Assembly (NCBI RefSeq): GCF_001905655.1
Contig: NZ_JMHT01000006.1
Coordinates: 1 to 64,000, forward strand
Direction of reading: 5' to 3'
From: Mycobacterium sp. ST-F2
GTDB taxonomy: Bacteria > Actinomycetota > Actinomycetes > Mycobacteriales > Mycobacteriaceae
DNA length: 64,000 nucleotides
In this document: one piece after another, positions 1 to 7,056 of the stretch
How the letters are laid out: each line of letters starts with the position of its first letter
How positions within the stretch are numbered: position 1 is the stretch's first letter
Made by a program: the position numbers and the translations under genes
The notes under the pieces: generated by a model
The model's database searches: none
Seen by the model: the letters and a program-made list of their open reading frames with translations, nothing else
What the model was told of the DNA's origin: nothing

Positions 1-253
1 ACGGAGGTCGCCTGAAACAAGCCGATCCACAGGTATTGACAATTCCTCCGCCCAGTGGACGATCCCCGACCAGCCTGGCGACTGCACTACAAGTAATACC
101 TTGCCACCTGGTGCGCGTCGACGAGGCCCGTGGCGCGGTTGCTGATGCCCCGCGTTCGACCGGTGACAACTTCCGCCCGGCTAAATGCCGTGGTCATCGC
201 CAGTGCTGGCCCGGTACGATCAACGCCAGGTCGAGCCCGTAGGAGGTGCCGCG
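1..253. other. Left-edge sequence without a supported gene
   Basis: Several short open frames cross this stretch on both strands, but none has a convincing ribosome binding site, recognisable motif or neighbour relationship. It most likely holds the promoter region of the small antitoxin gene that follows and the end of whatever lies further left in the island, whose left boundary is outside the window. Confidence 0.4.
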
Positions 254-427
254 ATGGAGCGCAAGACACCGAAGAAGGTGGTGGTGTCGAGGGCTGCGGT
301 CAAGAAGGCCGGGATGCGGGCCACGAAGGCGTCGGCAAAGTTGGAGGGGCGTGTCGTGCCGGCCGGCCACCGCCGATCTGCCGCAGTGACGGCCTACCTC
401 GCGAAGCAGCAGCCACCCAAGCGCTGA
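254..427 (+). CDS. Small basic antitoxin-like partner of Fic (class I Fic inhibitor candidate)
   Basis: A 57-residue, very basic protein. The start was chosen at the ATG preceded by AGGAGGT at 241-247; a longer frame from 185 has no such site. Residues 27-32 read SAKLEG. This fits the (S/T)xxxE(G/N) inhibition motif, whose glutamate enters the active site and blocks AMP transfer in class I Fic antitoxins such as VbhA. Its stop overlaps the start of the fic gene (TGATG), so the two are translationally coupled as toxin-antitoxin pairs usually are. The rest of the protein, rich in Lys and Ala, is not recognised. The pairing rests on one short motif plus gene order. Confidence 0.6.
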   Translation: MERKTPKKVVVSRAAVKKAGMRATKASAKLEGRVVPAGHRRSAAVTAYLAKQQPPKR

Positions 428-1059
428 TGCCGCTGACGCCCGGATACGGCGAAACCCCGCTACCGCACGACGAACTCGACGCTCTGCTTCCTGAGGTCAT
501 CGAGATTCTGGACAAGCCGATCACACGCGCGGATGTTTACGACGTCGAGCAGGGCATGCAGGACCAGGTGGTCGAGGAGTTGATGCCGGCGGCGCTCGAC
601 GGGTCGTTACCGCTCGACGATCTTCTCAGTGATCACTTCGTGCGCGATCTGCACACGCGGTTGTTCAAGCCGATCTGGGAGTGGGCCGGCCGACTGCGGC
701 AGCTCGAAGGCAACATTGGCGTCGCGCCCGAGCAGATTGCGGTGGAGCTGCGCAACTCGCTCGGGACGATCGCCTGGCGGTGGGCGCACACGAACGACTG
801 GACGGCGCGGCAGCTGGGGATCGTCGTCCATGCCGAGACGGTCCGCATTCATCCGTTTGTGGACGGAAACGGGCGCACGACAAGGCTTCTCGCCGACCTC
901 GTGTTCGCCGCCGCCCAGGCACCCGCCGAGCAGCAATACGACTGGGATCTCGATAAGCCGCGGTACATCGCGCTGCTGCGCGGCTTTGACCAACATCGGG
1001 ACGTGACCGATCTGGCCGCGTTCATCGCAGTGGAGCAGATCGAGCAGTCCGAGTCCTGA
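427..1059 (+). CDS. Fic/DOC family protein (mobile mystery protein B-like), probable AMP-transferase toxin
   Basis: A 210-residue protein with the canonical Fic active-site motif at residues 142-150 (HPFVDGNGR). The His is the catalytic base and the Gly-Asn-Gly-Arg loop binds ATP phosphates. Upstream, residues 85-110 (W..AG..R..E.NIGV....I..ELRN) resemble the Fic proteins annotated as mobile mystery protein B, which are common on mobile elements. Such enzymes move AMP or another phosphate-containing group onto a target protein's hydroxyl. The start is the ATG overlapping the antitoxin stop; an upstream in-frame start at 130 would read through the antitoxin gene in another frame and is unlikely. 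The target protein cannot be told from sequence. Confidence 0.85.
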   Translation: MPLTPGYGETPLPHDELDALLPEVIEILDKPITRADVYDVEQGMQDQVVEELMPAALDGSLPLDDLLSDHFVRDLHTRLFKPIWEWAGRLRQLEGNIGVAPEQIAVELRNSLGTIAWRWAHTNDWTARQLGIVVHAETVRIHPFVDGNGRTTRLLADLVFAAAQAPAEQQYDWDLDKPRYIALLRGFDQHRDVTDLAAFIAVEQIEQSES

Positions 1060-1142
1060 TCGAATCTTCGCCACGTGGAGTAGTGCTCGGGGCGTTGATA
1101 CCCGCCGCCCTCGGCACGGAAGGCCGACAAGCGTCGTCATAC

Positions 1143-1171
1143 TTGACATCAATGTCAGAAAAGCTGACACT
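1143..1171 (+). promoter_or_regulatory. Promoter with palindromic operator for the island operon, likely leaderless
   Basis: TTGACA (1143-1148) overlaps an inverted repeat TGACATCAATGTCA (1144-1157). A third half-site TGACA follows at 1165-1169. The -10-like GACACT (1166-1171) lies 17 bases after the -35 and places the transcript start at or next to the ATG at 1178. The palindrome over the -35 is a natural site for repression, and the XRE protein of the same operon is the obvious candidate. Confidence 0.5.
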
Positions 1172-1177
1172 GGCCGT

Positions 1178-1621
1178 ATGCAGGATGACACCCGGGGCCC
1201 GATCTCGAAGGACCTCTTCAATCTGTTCGGACCGTCGGCGAGCGTGCCGTCGGCCTTGCCTCCGCAGCCGGCGGCTATAGGCGACACTGCCGGTGCCACC
1301 GACGCCGCGTTGGCGGTCATGGACGTCGCAGTATTGGCGGAAGGGAGCGAGGCGGAGGTCGCGCGCCATGTCCTCGAACTGGTGGCGGCGAGTTTGCGGC
1401 GCCCTGTCACCGAGATCTTGGACGGACAGGACTACACCGAGCACCTCGAGATCGCGCTGGACTCGATGACGGCGGTCTTCGTGTGCAAAATCATCGCCGA
1501 CAAACTGGGCCCCGCCCAGATGCGCGCGCCGCGTGGAAATTGCCAGCCCAATGATTTCGCCAGTACCGCAACTGTGGCGCATTTGGTATGCCGGTTGCGG
1601 CACGAGCGGGTGCCCGCATGA
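1178..1621 (+). CDS. Acyl/peptidyl carrier-like protein, first gene of the modification operon
   Basis: 147 residues: a low-complexity Pro/Ala N-terminus (to about residue 55), then a helical domain at 57-143 that reads like an acyl carrier protein. Residues 90-110 contain LDSM (D95 S96 M97) at the position of the DSL/DSM phosphopantetheine-attachment motif, followed by a helix of the V..I...LG type and a final T..HLV helix. If real, Ser96 would carry a 4'-phosphopantetheine arm holding an acyl or aminoacyl group. It overlaps the next gene by four bases (ATGA), so the carrier and the thymidylate-synthase-like enzyme are probably made together. No upstream SD is visible; the promoter placement suggests leaderless translation. 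Family assignment is by eye. Confidence 0.55.
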   Translation: MQDDTRGPISKDLFNLFGPSASVPSALPPQPAAIGDTAGATDAALAVMDVAVLAEGSEAEVARHVLELVAASLRRPVTEILDGQDYTEHLEIALDSMTAVFVCKIIADKLGPAQMRAPRGNCQPNDFASTATVAHLVCRLRHERVPA

Positions 1622-2550
1622 GAGCACTTCCGGAGTGTGCATCGCCAGCGCAGGCATGGATCGCAGTTCTCGATGCCGCCATAACAGCGCCGCGCGGGCA
1701 GTTGTTGCACGCCGTCGTTCCCATCAGTACCCCCGGCCCCGCCGACCCGGAGGTAGTCGCTCTCAACGACGCATTGTTGGCCGCTAAGGGAAAGCATCCC
1801 GTCCATCGGGTGGCGTCCACCGTATTTCCGTCGAGCAGCTACGCCGATCCCGGGTTCAACTATGAGCCGGAGATGCCAGCTGAACAGCTGGCCGTCCTCG
1901 ACTCGGCGGCGGCCGACCTCTACAGCCGATACCGGACGATGCTGCCGTGGCTGCAAACCTTCGACGGCAACGAACGCGGCACGTACTTCGGGCGCCTGGT
2001 GTCCTGGCCTGGCAAGGATGGCGATGGCTACAACCAGCTCGCGGCGCGGGTTCGGCAATTACGCGGCCGGCGCGACCTCGGGTGGTCATCAACCAACGCC
2101 GCCGACCTCACGACCGACGATCCCATCGACGTCCAAGACGGCATCGGCCTGCGCGAGTACGACGCTCACGACGAACGGCCCATTGGGTTCCCGTGTTTGG
2201 TGCACCTGGACATCAGCGTCGTGCAGAACCAGTTGAGCCTGCTCGCCGTCTACCGAAACTGGCATCTCATCACCAAGGCCCTGGGCAATCTCATCGGCTT
2301 AAGCCGACTGCATCACTTTCTGGCGCAGCAGACCGGCTACCCGGTGGGAGAATTGATGGTGCATGCCACCGTGGCCGATGACCAACGTGAACTGTTCACC
2401 AAGTCGGCGATCACCACACTGCTCGGCCGTGCGCGAGCCCACCTTGCCGCGACCGCCCGCGACCCTCATGCTGGGGTCCACGGCGAGTCCCAGCTATTAA
2501 ATGGATCTTTAGCCTCCCCAATCGCGACCGGTATCGGAGCCGTGCAGTGA
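1618..2550 (+). CDS. Thymidylate synthase-like protein (predicted pyrimidine C5 hydroxymethylase/methylase)
   Basis: 310 residues, divergent from housekeeping ThyA but with its landmarks. TYFGRLVSW (122-130) sits where ThyA has its YG..WR segment. FPC at 191-193 matches the catalytic Pro-Cys that attacks C6 of the pyrimidine. A helix with GN (223-224) sits where ThyA has the Asn that selects uracil over cytosine, and the C-terminal part (LAQQTG....GELMVHATV) matches the late ThyA core. Proteins of this superfamily transfer a one-carbon unit to C5 of dUMP or dCMP, giving dTMP or hydroxymethyl nucleotides. The retained Asn suggests a uracil substrate. The start is the ATG overlapping the carrier gene. 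Chromosomal ThyA should lie elsewhere, so this is likely a specialised enzyme feeding a modified base. Confidence 0.65.
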   Translation: MRALPECASPAQAWIAVLDAAITAPRGQLLHAVVPISTPGPADPEVVALNDALLAAKGKHPVHRVASTVFPSSSYADPGFNYEPEMPAEQLAVLDSAAADLYSRYRTMLPWLQTFDGNERGTYFGRLVSWPGKDGDGYNQLAARVRQLRGRRDLGWSSTNAADLTTDDPIDVQDGIGLREYDAHDERPIGFPCLVHLDISVVQNQLSLLAVYRNWHLITKALGNLIGLSRLHHFLAQQTGYPVGELMVHATVADDQRELFTKSAITTLLGRARAHLAATARDPHAGVHGESQLLNGSLASPIATGIGAVQ

Positions 2551-2951
2551 CTACGCCGCCGGACCCATTGGCCGAACACCAAGTTGTCGGTGCGCGTCTG
2601 CGGGAGGCGCGCTTGGCGGTCGGTCTCACCCAGGCCGATACCGCCTCGGCCCTGGGAGTCAGTCGCCCCGCGGTGGCAGCGCTGGAGAAGGGCACCCGGA
2701 AGGTGTCCGGTCTGGAGCTGCGCCGGCTGGCGCGGCTCTACCAACGCAGCGTGGGCTGGCTACTAGGGGATGACGCCGAGCCCGCCGCCACCGATGCGGT
2801 ACTGCAGCGAGCAACTGCCGAACTCAGCCAACATGACAAAGAACAGGTACTGCGCTTCGCGCAGTTCCTCGCAGCTCAACCCGCGCAACAGGGTGACGGT
2901 AAGAGCCCACGGCCACGCCCCCGTCCACCGGGCGCCGGAGACCCCGAATGA
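2547..2951 (+). CDS. XRE-family helix-turn-helix regulator
   Basis: 134 residues. An N-terminal Cro/CI-type HTH spans about residues 12-70 (LREARLAVGLTQ, then ALGVSRPAVAALEKG), followed by a short helical linker and a Pro/Arg-rich tail. GTG start overlapping the previous stop (GTGA). It is encoded directly before an ImmA/IrrE metallopeptidase, the arrangement of phage-type ImmR-ImmA switches, in which the peptidase destroys the repressor upon DNA damage or infection. The likely operator is the TGACAT palindrome at 1144-1157 in front of the operon. Whether it represses or activates is not shown by the sequence. Confidence 0.85.
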   Translation: MTTPPDPLAEHQVVGARLREARLAVGLTQADTASALGVSRPAVAALEKGTRKVSGLELRRLARLYQRSVGWLLGDDAEPAATDAVLQRATAELSQHDKEQVLRFAQFLAAQPAQQGDGKSPRPRPRPPGAGDPE

Positions 2952-4213
2952 CCCGCCCCAAGCGCATCGACGCACTCGTTGCGGCAGCCGACACGCTGAC
3001 CGCACTCAATATCGATCAGGAACGCGCCGTCGATCCGTTCGGCGCGATCGACAGCCTCGGTCTGGACCTCGTCATCGCCAAACTCGACAACCTGTTGGGC
3101 GCCGTCCTGCCCGCCGGTCACGGCGGAGTCTTGATCACCTCAGAGCGCCCCGTCGGGGTTCAGCGCTACACCGCTGCGCACGAGATCGGGCATTGGATTC
3201 TGCACAGTAATCAACTGCGCCTCGACAGTGCCGGCGAAGTACTCGGCAACCCCACCACCGAATGGGAACGGCAGGCCCAGCTGTTCGCCGCCTATTTCTT
3301 GATGCCCCCGCCGTTGATGGAAGCCGCGGTCGCCCGGCATGGCGTAAAGCGCGGAAGCGTCCGCCCCGAACAGGTTTACCTGATCAGTCGTGATGCGGGC
3401 GTGAGTTACGAGGCCGCCATCCACAGGCTGACCACCATGGGGCTGATCAGCCGCACTGACGCAGCAGCTCTGCATCGGGTAGGCCGGCTCAACGCCCTCA
3501 GAGGCGCCTTCGACGGGCACCGCCCAGTCGACGGTTACGCAGAGCTGTGGAGCGTTGACCAAACGTTAGACCGCGTCACAGTGCCTGTACGCGAAGGTGA
3601 CGACGTCCTAATCGTGTTGCCTGAGAATCGCACCACCGGCTGGCGGTGGCTCGACGAAGCGGCGCTGCACACGCGCCGAAGGAGCGTGCGCCGGCCCCGG
3701 CCCGCCGCTCCGCGCCGCGAGAACGGGGATCATCACGACCGGAGTGCCGAGTCAGTGTCCCGCCTTGACGAGGCCCTGGCGGCGGTTGCTTCCGACAACG
3801 ACGCCCATCCCGAGCCGTACCTCGACATAGACGCCCCGCTGAGGATCGTCGGTGACGATTTCCGCGTTCGGGGCGACGGACGAACGGGCCGAGAACTGGA
3901 ACGCCGGCGGCGGGATCTCGCCGAGCGCGCAGAAGCCTCGATATCCACCGCAGAGCCAACAGCAGTGCTCGTCGGCCAAACTGGTCAGCGCACAGTAGCC
4001 GTACATTGTGCCGAGCCGGGCCAGTGGAGCTTGGACCTGTATTACACCCACGCCTACGATCCGGACGCGCCATCGGCTGCGCGTTATCAGCTACGGGTTG
4101 ACGTCGAACCCACACCCAATCACGCGTATCGGTTGCGGCGGCTGTCCACCGACCTCGACACCCGCCTGCCCGGCGATCCCGCCGACGATGCCGTCTTTGA
4201 GGTCATGCCGTGA
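2948..4213 (+). CDS. ImmA/IrrE metallopeptidase fused to a chagasin-like (I42) cysteine-peptidase inhibitor domain
   Basis: 421 residues. The N-terminal half is an ImmA/IrrE (DUF955) zinc peptidase: HEIGH at 78-82 supplies two His ligands and the catalytic Glu, and E107 in ERQAQLFA is the likely third ligand, followed by the FLMP segment typical of the family. After residue 205 a second domain begins with VTVPV, then NRTTGWRW (227-234) matching the NPTTG loop of chagasin inhibitors. A charged insertion (about 240-330) follows, then the GQTGQRTVAV and WSLDLYY strands (343-366), corresponding to the second inhibitory loop and core strands. Chagasin-family domains block papain-like peptidases, and the next gene encodes one. 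Starts with ATG overlapping the XRE stop and ends in a GTGA overlap with the peptidase gene. Confidence 0.75.
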   Translation: MTRPKRIDALVAAADTLTALNIDQERAVDPFGAIDSLGLDLVIAKLDNLLGAVLPAGHGGVLITSERPVGVQRYTAAHEIGHWILHSNQLRLDSAGEVLGNPTTEWERQAQLFAAYFLMPPPLMEAAVARHGVKRGSVRPEQVYLISRDAGVSYEAAIHRLTTMGLISRTDAAALHRVGRLNALRGAFDGHRPVDGYAELWSVDQTLDRVTVPVREGDDVLIVLPENRTTGWRWLDEAALHTRRRSVRRPRPAAPRRENGDHHDRSAESVSRLDEALAAVASDNDAHPEPYLDIDAPLRIVGDDFRVRGDGRTGRELERRRRDLAERAEASISTAEPTAVLVGQTGQRTVAVHCAEPGQWSLDLYYTHAYDPDAPSAARYQLRVDVEPTPNHAYRLRRLSTDLDTRLPGDPADDAVFEVMP

Positions 4214-4929
4214 CCACTAGCCGCAAGCGCCTCGCCCGCCGCCGCGCCGACTCCCTCCAGCGCCCGGCGGTAGACCTCTCGAACCGAGTAAGCAGTGCGG
4301 TGATGAGCCAGGGGCCGCGTCCGACCTGCCTACCGTGCGCCTTGGCCGCTGCGCACGAAGCCGAGTACCAAACAGGTGGTTTTCATGCCGCTGTCGAACC
4401 TGTGTGGTGGGACTTGCACAGTGCAGGCCGCGCGGGGCCCGATGGCGCTCTGCTCAGCGATGCGGCCGACAGCGTTGCCCGCGTCGGTCACTGCCTGGCG
4501 ACCCTGTGGCCCTACAACGAAACGCTGGGCTTTCTCACTGAGGATCCCCCGTCAGCAGCTGGCGCGCCCCCTTGGAACCTGGCTTCGCTCAACATATTTG
4601 AACCCGCCCACGACGGCGTGGAAGACGAAGTGGAAGACGCGCTGGCCGCAGGGCACCCCCTGATCGCGATCATCGAAGTGACCGCGGCGTTCATGCAGCC
4701 GCTACCACCAGAGGGTTTCGTGCCGGTACCCCCGATCCGCACTGCCTCCGGCGGCTATCACGCGGTCCTAATCGTCGGGGCTTGGACCGATCCCGTTCAC
4801 GGCCGCGTCCTTCTGGTCCGCAATTCTTGGGGCGAGTATTGGGGTGCGGGCGGATACTGCCTACTGCCCGTGGATTACCTGCAAAACTACTGTGTTCAGC
4901 TCGCCATCCTGGAGAGTGTGCATGTCTGA
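4210..4929 (+). CDS. Papain-like (C1 family) cysteine peptidase
   Basis: 239 residues with no export signal, so probably cytosolic. Landmarks of the papain fold in order: Gln34 in SQGPRPTCLPCALAAA (oxyanion-hole Gln), Cys43 as the probable nucleophile, His184 in GGYHAVLIVGAW, and Asn205 in VRNSWGEYWGAGGY, a near-perfect C1 active-site Asn segment. The Gln-to-Cys spacing is a few residues longer than in papain. There is no propeptide of normal length, so activity is probably held off by another protein. The chagasin-like domain encoded immediately upstream is the obvious candidate. The stop lies eight bases inside the next gene. Confidence 0.8.
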   Translation: MTTSRKRLARRRADSLQRPAVDLSNRVSSAVMSQGPRPTCLPCALAAAHEAEYQTGGFHAAVEPVWWDLHSAGRAGPDGALLSDAADSVARVGHCLATLWPYNETLGFLTEDPPSAAGAPPWNLASLNIFEPAHDGVEDEVEDALAAGHPLIAIIEVTAAFMQPLPPEGFVPVPPIRTASGGYHAVLIVGAWTDPVHGRVLLVRNSWGEYWGAGGYCLLPVDYLQNYCVQLAILESVHV

Positions 4930-5836
4930 TCGATCGCTGACTTTCGACGAGTATCAACACCTCGCGACGCTGACCGACAAACTTCCCGCCGCCGACGACG
5001 ACCGACTGGTGCTACCACTGCTAGGGCTCGTCGGCGAGGTCGGGGCGCTGGCCTCGGAGTGGAAGAAGCGTCGTCGCGACAGCACCGGATATCACGCGTT
5101 CACCGATCAGGTACGCGAAGAACTCGGTGACGCGTTGTGGTACATGGCAATTCTCGCCGAAAGAGCCGGTCTCCAACTGTCCGACCTCGCCCAGGCCAAC
5201 CTCGACAAGGTCTCCGATCTGTTCGGCGGGGGTGACACACTGCAGCACCGCTACGACGACGACCGCCCCGAGCCCGAACAGCTGCCCCGCAAACTGGCGG
5301 TGTCATTCCGCGAGACAGAGGTCGTCCGCGGAAACCAGCAGGCACCGGGAGTTCACGTCGAAGTGCTCGGAACGGGCGTGGCGATCGGCGACCCACTCGA
5401 CGACAACAGCGACGTGGAGGATGACTACCGTTACCACGATGTTCTGCACTTAGCACACATGGCGGTCCTGGGATGGTCACCGGTCATGCGCGCGACACTG
5501 CGTCCGAAGCGCAAGCGCCGCAACGGCCGCGCCGACCGCGTCGAAGACGGGGGCCGCGCGATCGCCATCGAGGAGGGCCTGACCGCGGCGGTCTTCGCCG
5601 AGGCCCGAAGTCACTCATACTTCGCTACCGCCGACCGCGTGCCCGGGGCCCTAATCAAGTCGTGCCGTGCAATGACCTCGCACCTGGAAGTTGCCGACCG
5701 CAGCGCCGGAGATTGGCAACGCGCCATACTTACCGGCTACCAGGCATTCAACTACCTCGTCGCCACCCGAGAAGGCATCGTGACCGCCGACATGGACGCA
5801 CGCACGCTGACCTGTCAGCCGTTCCCTACGCGCTAA
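4922..5836 (+). CDS. MazG-like nucleotide pyrophosphohydrolase with an extra C-terminal domain
   Basis: 304 residues. Residues 5-105 follow the MazG pattern: GLVGEVGALASEWKKRRR (35-52) and EELGDALWYMA (66-76), with Glu39, Glu46, Glu67 and Asp70 available for magnesium. The second Glu of the usual ExxE is Ala42 here. The remaining 190 residues form an unrecognised helical domain with the segments DYRYHDVLHLAHMAVLGWSPV and EEGLTAAVFAEARSH. MazG enzymes hydrolyse (d)NTPs to monophosphates; beside a thymidylate-synthase-like enzyme this could clear the normal nucleotide or supply a monophosphate. Last gene of the operon. It converges on the minus-strand modification gene, the two stop codons sharing bases 5833-5836. 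Confidence 0.7.
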   Translation: MSDRSLTFDEYQHLATLTDKLPAADDDRLVLPLLGLVGEVGALASEWKKRRRDSTGYHAFTDQVREELGDALWYMAILAERAGLQLSDLAQANLDKVSDLFGGGDTLQHRYDDDRPEPEQLPRKLAVSFRETEVVRGNQQAPGVHVEVLGTGVAIGDPLDDNSDVEDDYRYHDVLHLAHMAVLGWSPVMRATLRPKRKRRNGRADRVEDGGRAIAIEEGLTAAVFAEARSHSYFATADRVPGALIKSCRAMTSHLEVADRSAGDWQRAILTGYQAFNYLVATREGIVTADMDARTLTCQPFPTR

Positions 5837-6921
5837 ACGGCTGAGACGTCGAGAGTTTCGGCGACGACTCGCGTAGTGCCGGGTAGCCCGCCGTTGATCC
5901 CCCACTTCGGAGGAAACCACGCCGACAACGGTTGCGGAAGGCATGTATATCGCTGCTTGATGCGGCTACGCCCGGAGATCCCCGCCACCTCCGGATGTGC
6001 AACACGTGCGTACTTGTCGACCTCGCAGAATAGATTCTGGCAATCGATGAGCTGTAGTGGGCGGCCCCGCAATCCGTTGAATTGCAGACCGAGCCGCGCG
6101 AAGTGCTCGTCCTGACTGTCGACCATGTACCGAATAATCTCGGATTCGATACCGTTGGAGGCGGGACCAAAACACTTTCGGATGCCGTCCCGAGCGCCGG
6201 GGCCCGGCATGACGAAGTCGTTCTCGCTGAAATCAAGGGCGCTTGAGTAGTTGATGTCAATCAGGAACTGATAAGCCAAGAAGTCGCCGATCGCGGGGTA
6301 ACCGCGTAACACTTCGAAGGCCTCATCCATCGATGAGGCGTCACCCAACCTCTTATGCACGCCGTCGTCGATCATGTGACGCAGCAGCAGTAGGTGATTG
6401 GTGTGCTTACGTTCAGCGCCCATCGCCGGCGGGGGCACGACGTAGGCAGCGGAGTACAAACGCTGACCTCCACCGAATGCCGCGCCCAACACTTCGTCGT
6501 AGGTCGCGACATCAAATGTCTCCCAACAGATTTCGCCCAGTGCGTCCTGAAGTAGTTGCCAGGTTGAGATCTTATTGAACATCTTGAATAGCAAAGTGCG
6601 GAAGACTAGATTGCGATCGTCTTGCCGCCCGGCGTACGCGACGCGATTCAGCAGATACTGACTGACCCGATCGGTAGCGCGATAGCAGTTGGTGAATCGG
6701 AACACCCGCAATATGGGGTCATCGGTCCACGGTCCCGGCGTCCCGCTGCAGCGCGCTTCATACAGAGCCTGACGCTTGGCGGCGAAGGTCCAATACGTGT
6801 CGAACACTGGCGAGACCGGCAGGACCCGGCCGCCAACCGAAACGGTTGCAACCGAGCGGTGCCGCGGCGTGGCTCGCACAAGGGACAAATCGCTGTCGAA
6901 AAGTCCCACTTGACTAGTCAT
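5833..6921 (-). CDS. Putative DNA base hypermodification protein (5-hmdU DNA kinase helical-domain family)
   Basis: 362 residues. I recognise the conserved series FTNCYRATDRVSQYL (76-90), FKMFNKISTW (112-121), LAYQFLIDINYS (215-226), GPGARDGI (240-247) and IDCQNLFCEVDKYAR (292-306). It marks the family described bioinformatically for thymine hypermodification in phages (helical domain of 5-hydroxymethyluracil DNA kinases and relatives of the putrescinyl/glutamyl-thymine pyrophosphorylases). No P-loop is visible, so this copy lacks a fused kinase. The start was taken at ATG 6921; a TTG 12 codons upstream is possible. It converges with the modification operon and would act on DNA or on a base made by the thymidylate-synthase-like enzyme. 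The biochemical activity is inferred. Confidence 0.75.
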   Translation of the reverse strand: MTSQVGLFDSDLSLVRATPRHRSVATVSVGGRVLPVSPVFDTYWTFAAKRQALYEARCSGTPGPWTDDPILRVFRFTNCYRATDRVSQYLLNRVAYAGRQDDRNLVFRTLLFKMFNKISTWQLLQDALGEICWETFDVATYDEVLGAAFGGGQRLYSAAYVVPPPAMGAERKHTNHLLLLRHMIDDGVHKRLGDASSMDEAFEVLRGYPAIGDFLAYQFLIDINYSSALDFSENDFVMPGPGARDGIRKCFGPASNGIESEIIRYMVDSQDEHFARLGLQFNGLRGRPLQLIDCQNLFCEVDKYARVAHPEVAGISGRSRIKQRYTCLPQPLSAWFPPKWGINGGLPGTTRVVAETLDVSAV

Positions 6922-7056
6922 ACCGAAATCACCCGCACCTAGTTGAGGATGCCGCAAGTGCGCAGCGCATCACTCCGGAATCCACCGCACTACACTTTCC
7001 GGTACATTGTTTCATAAAATGAGCCTAAGGCACCACACGGGAGTCGGGAGGTTGGC

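Noticed and set aside
1..242. Short frames at the left edge (36-242 plus, 87-269 minus)
   Set aside because: No ribosome binding site or motif; they overlap each other and the antitoxin start region.
1618..2550. Reading the thymidylate-synthase-like gene as the housekeeping thyA
   Set aside because: It is far too divergent, lacks most of the ThyA folate-binding segments and sits in an accessory operon.
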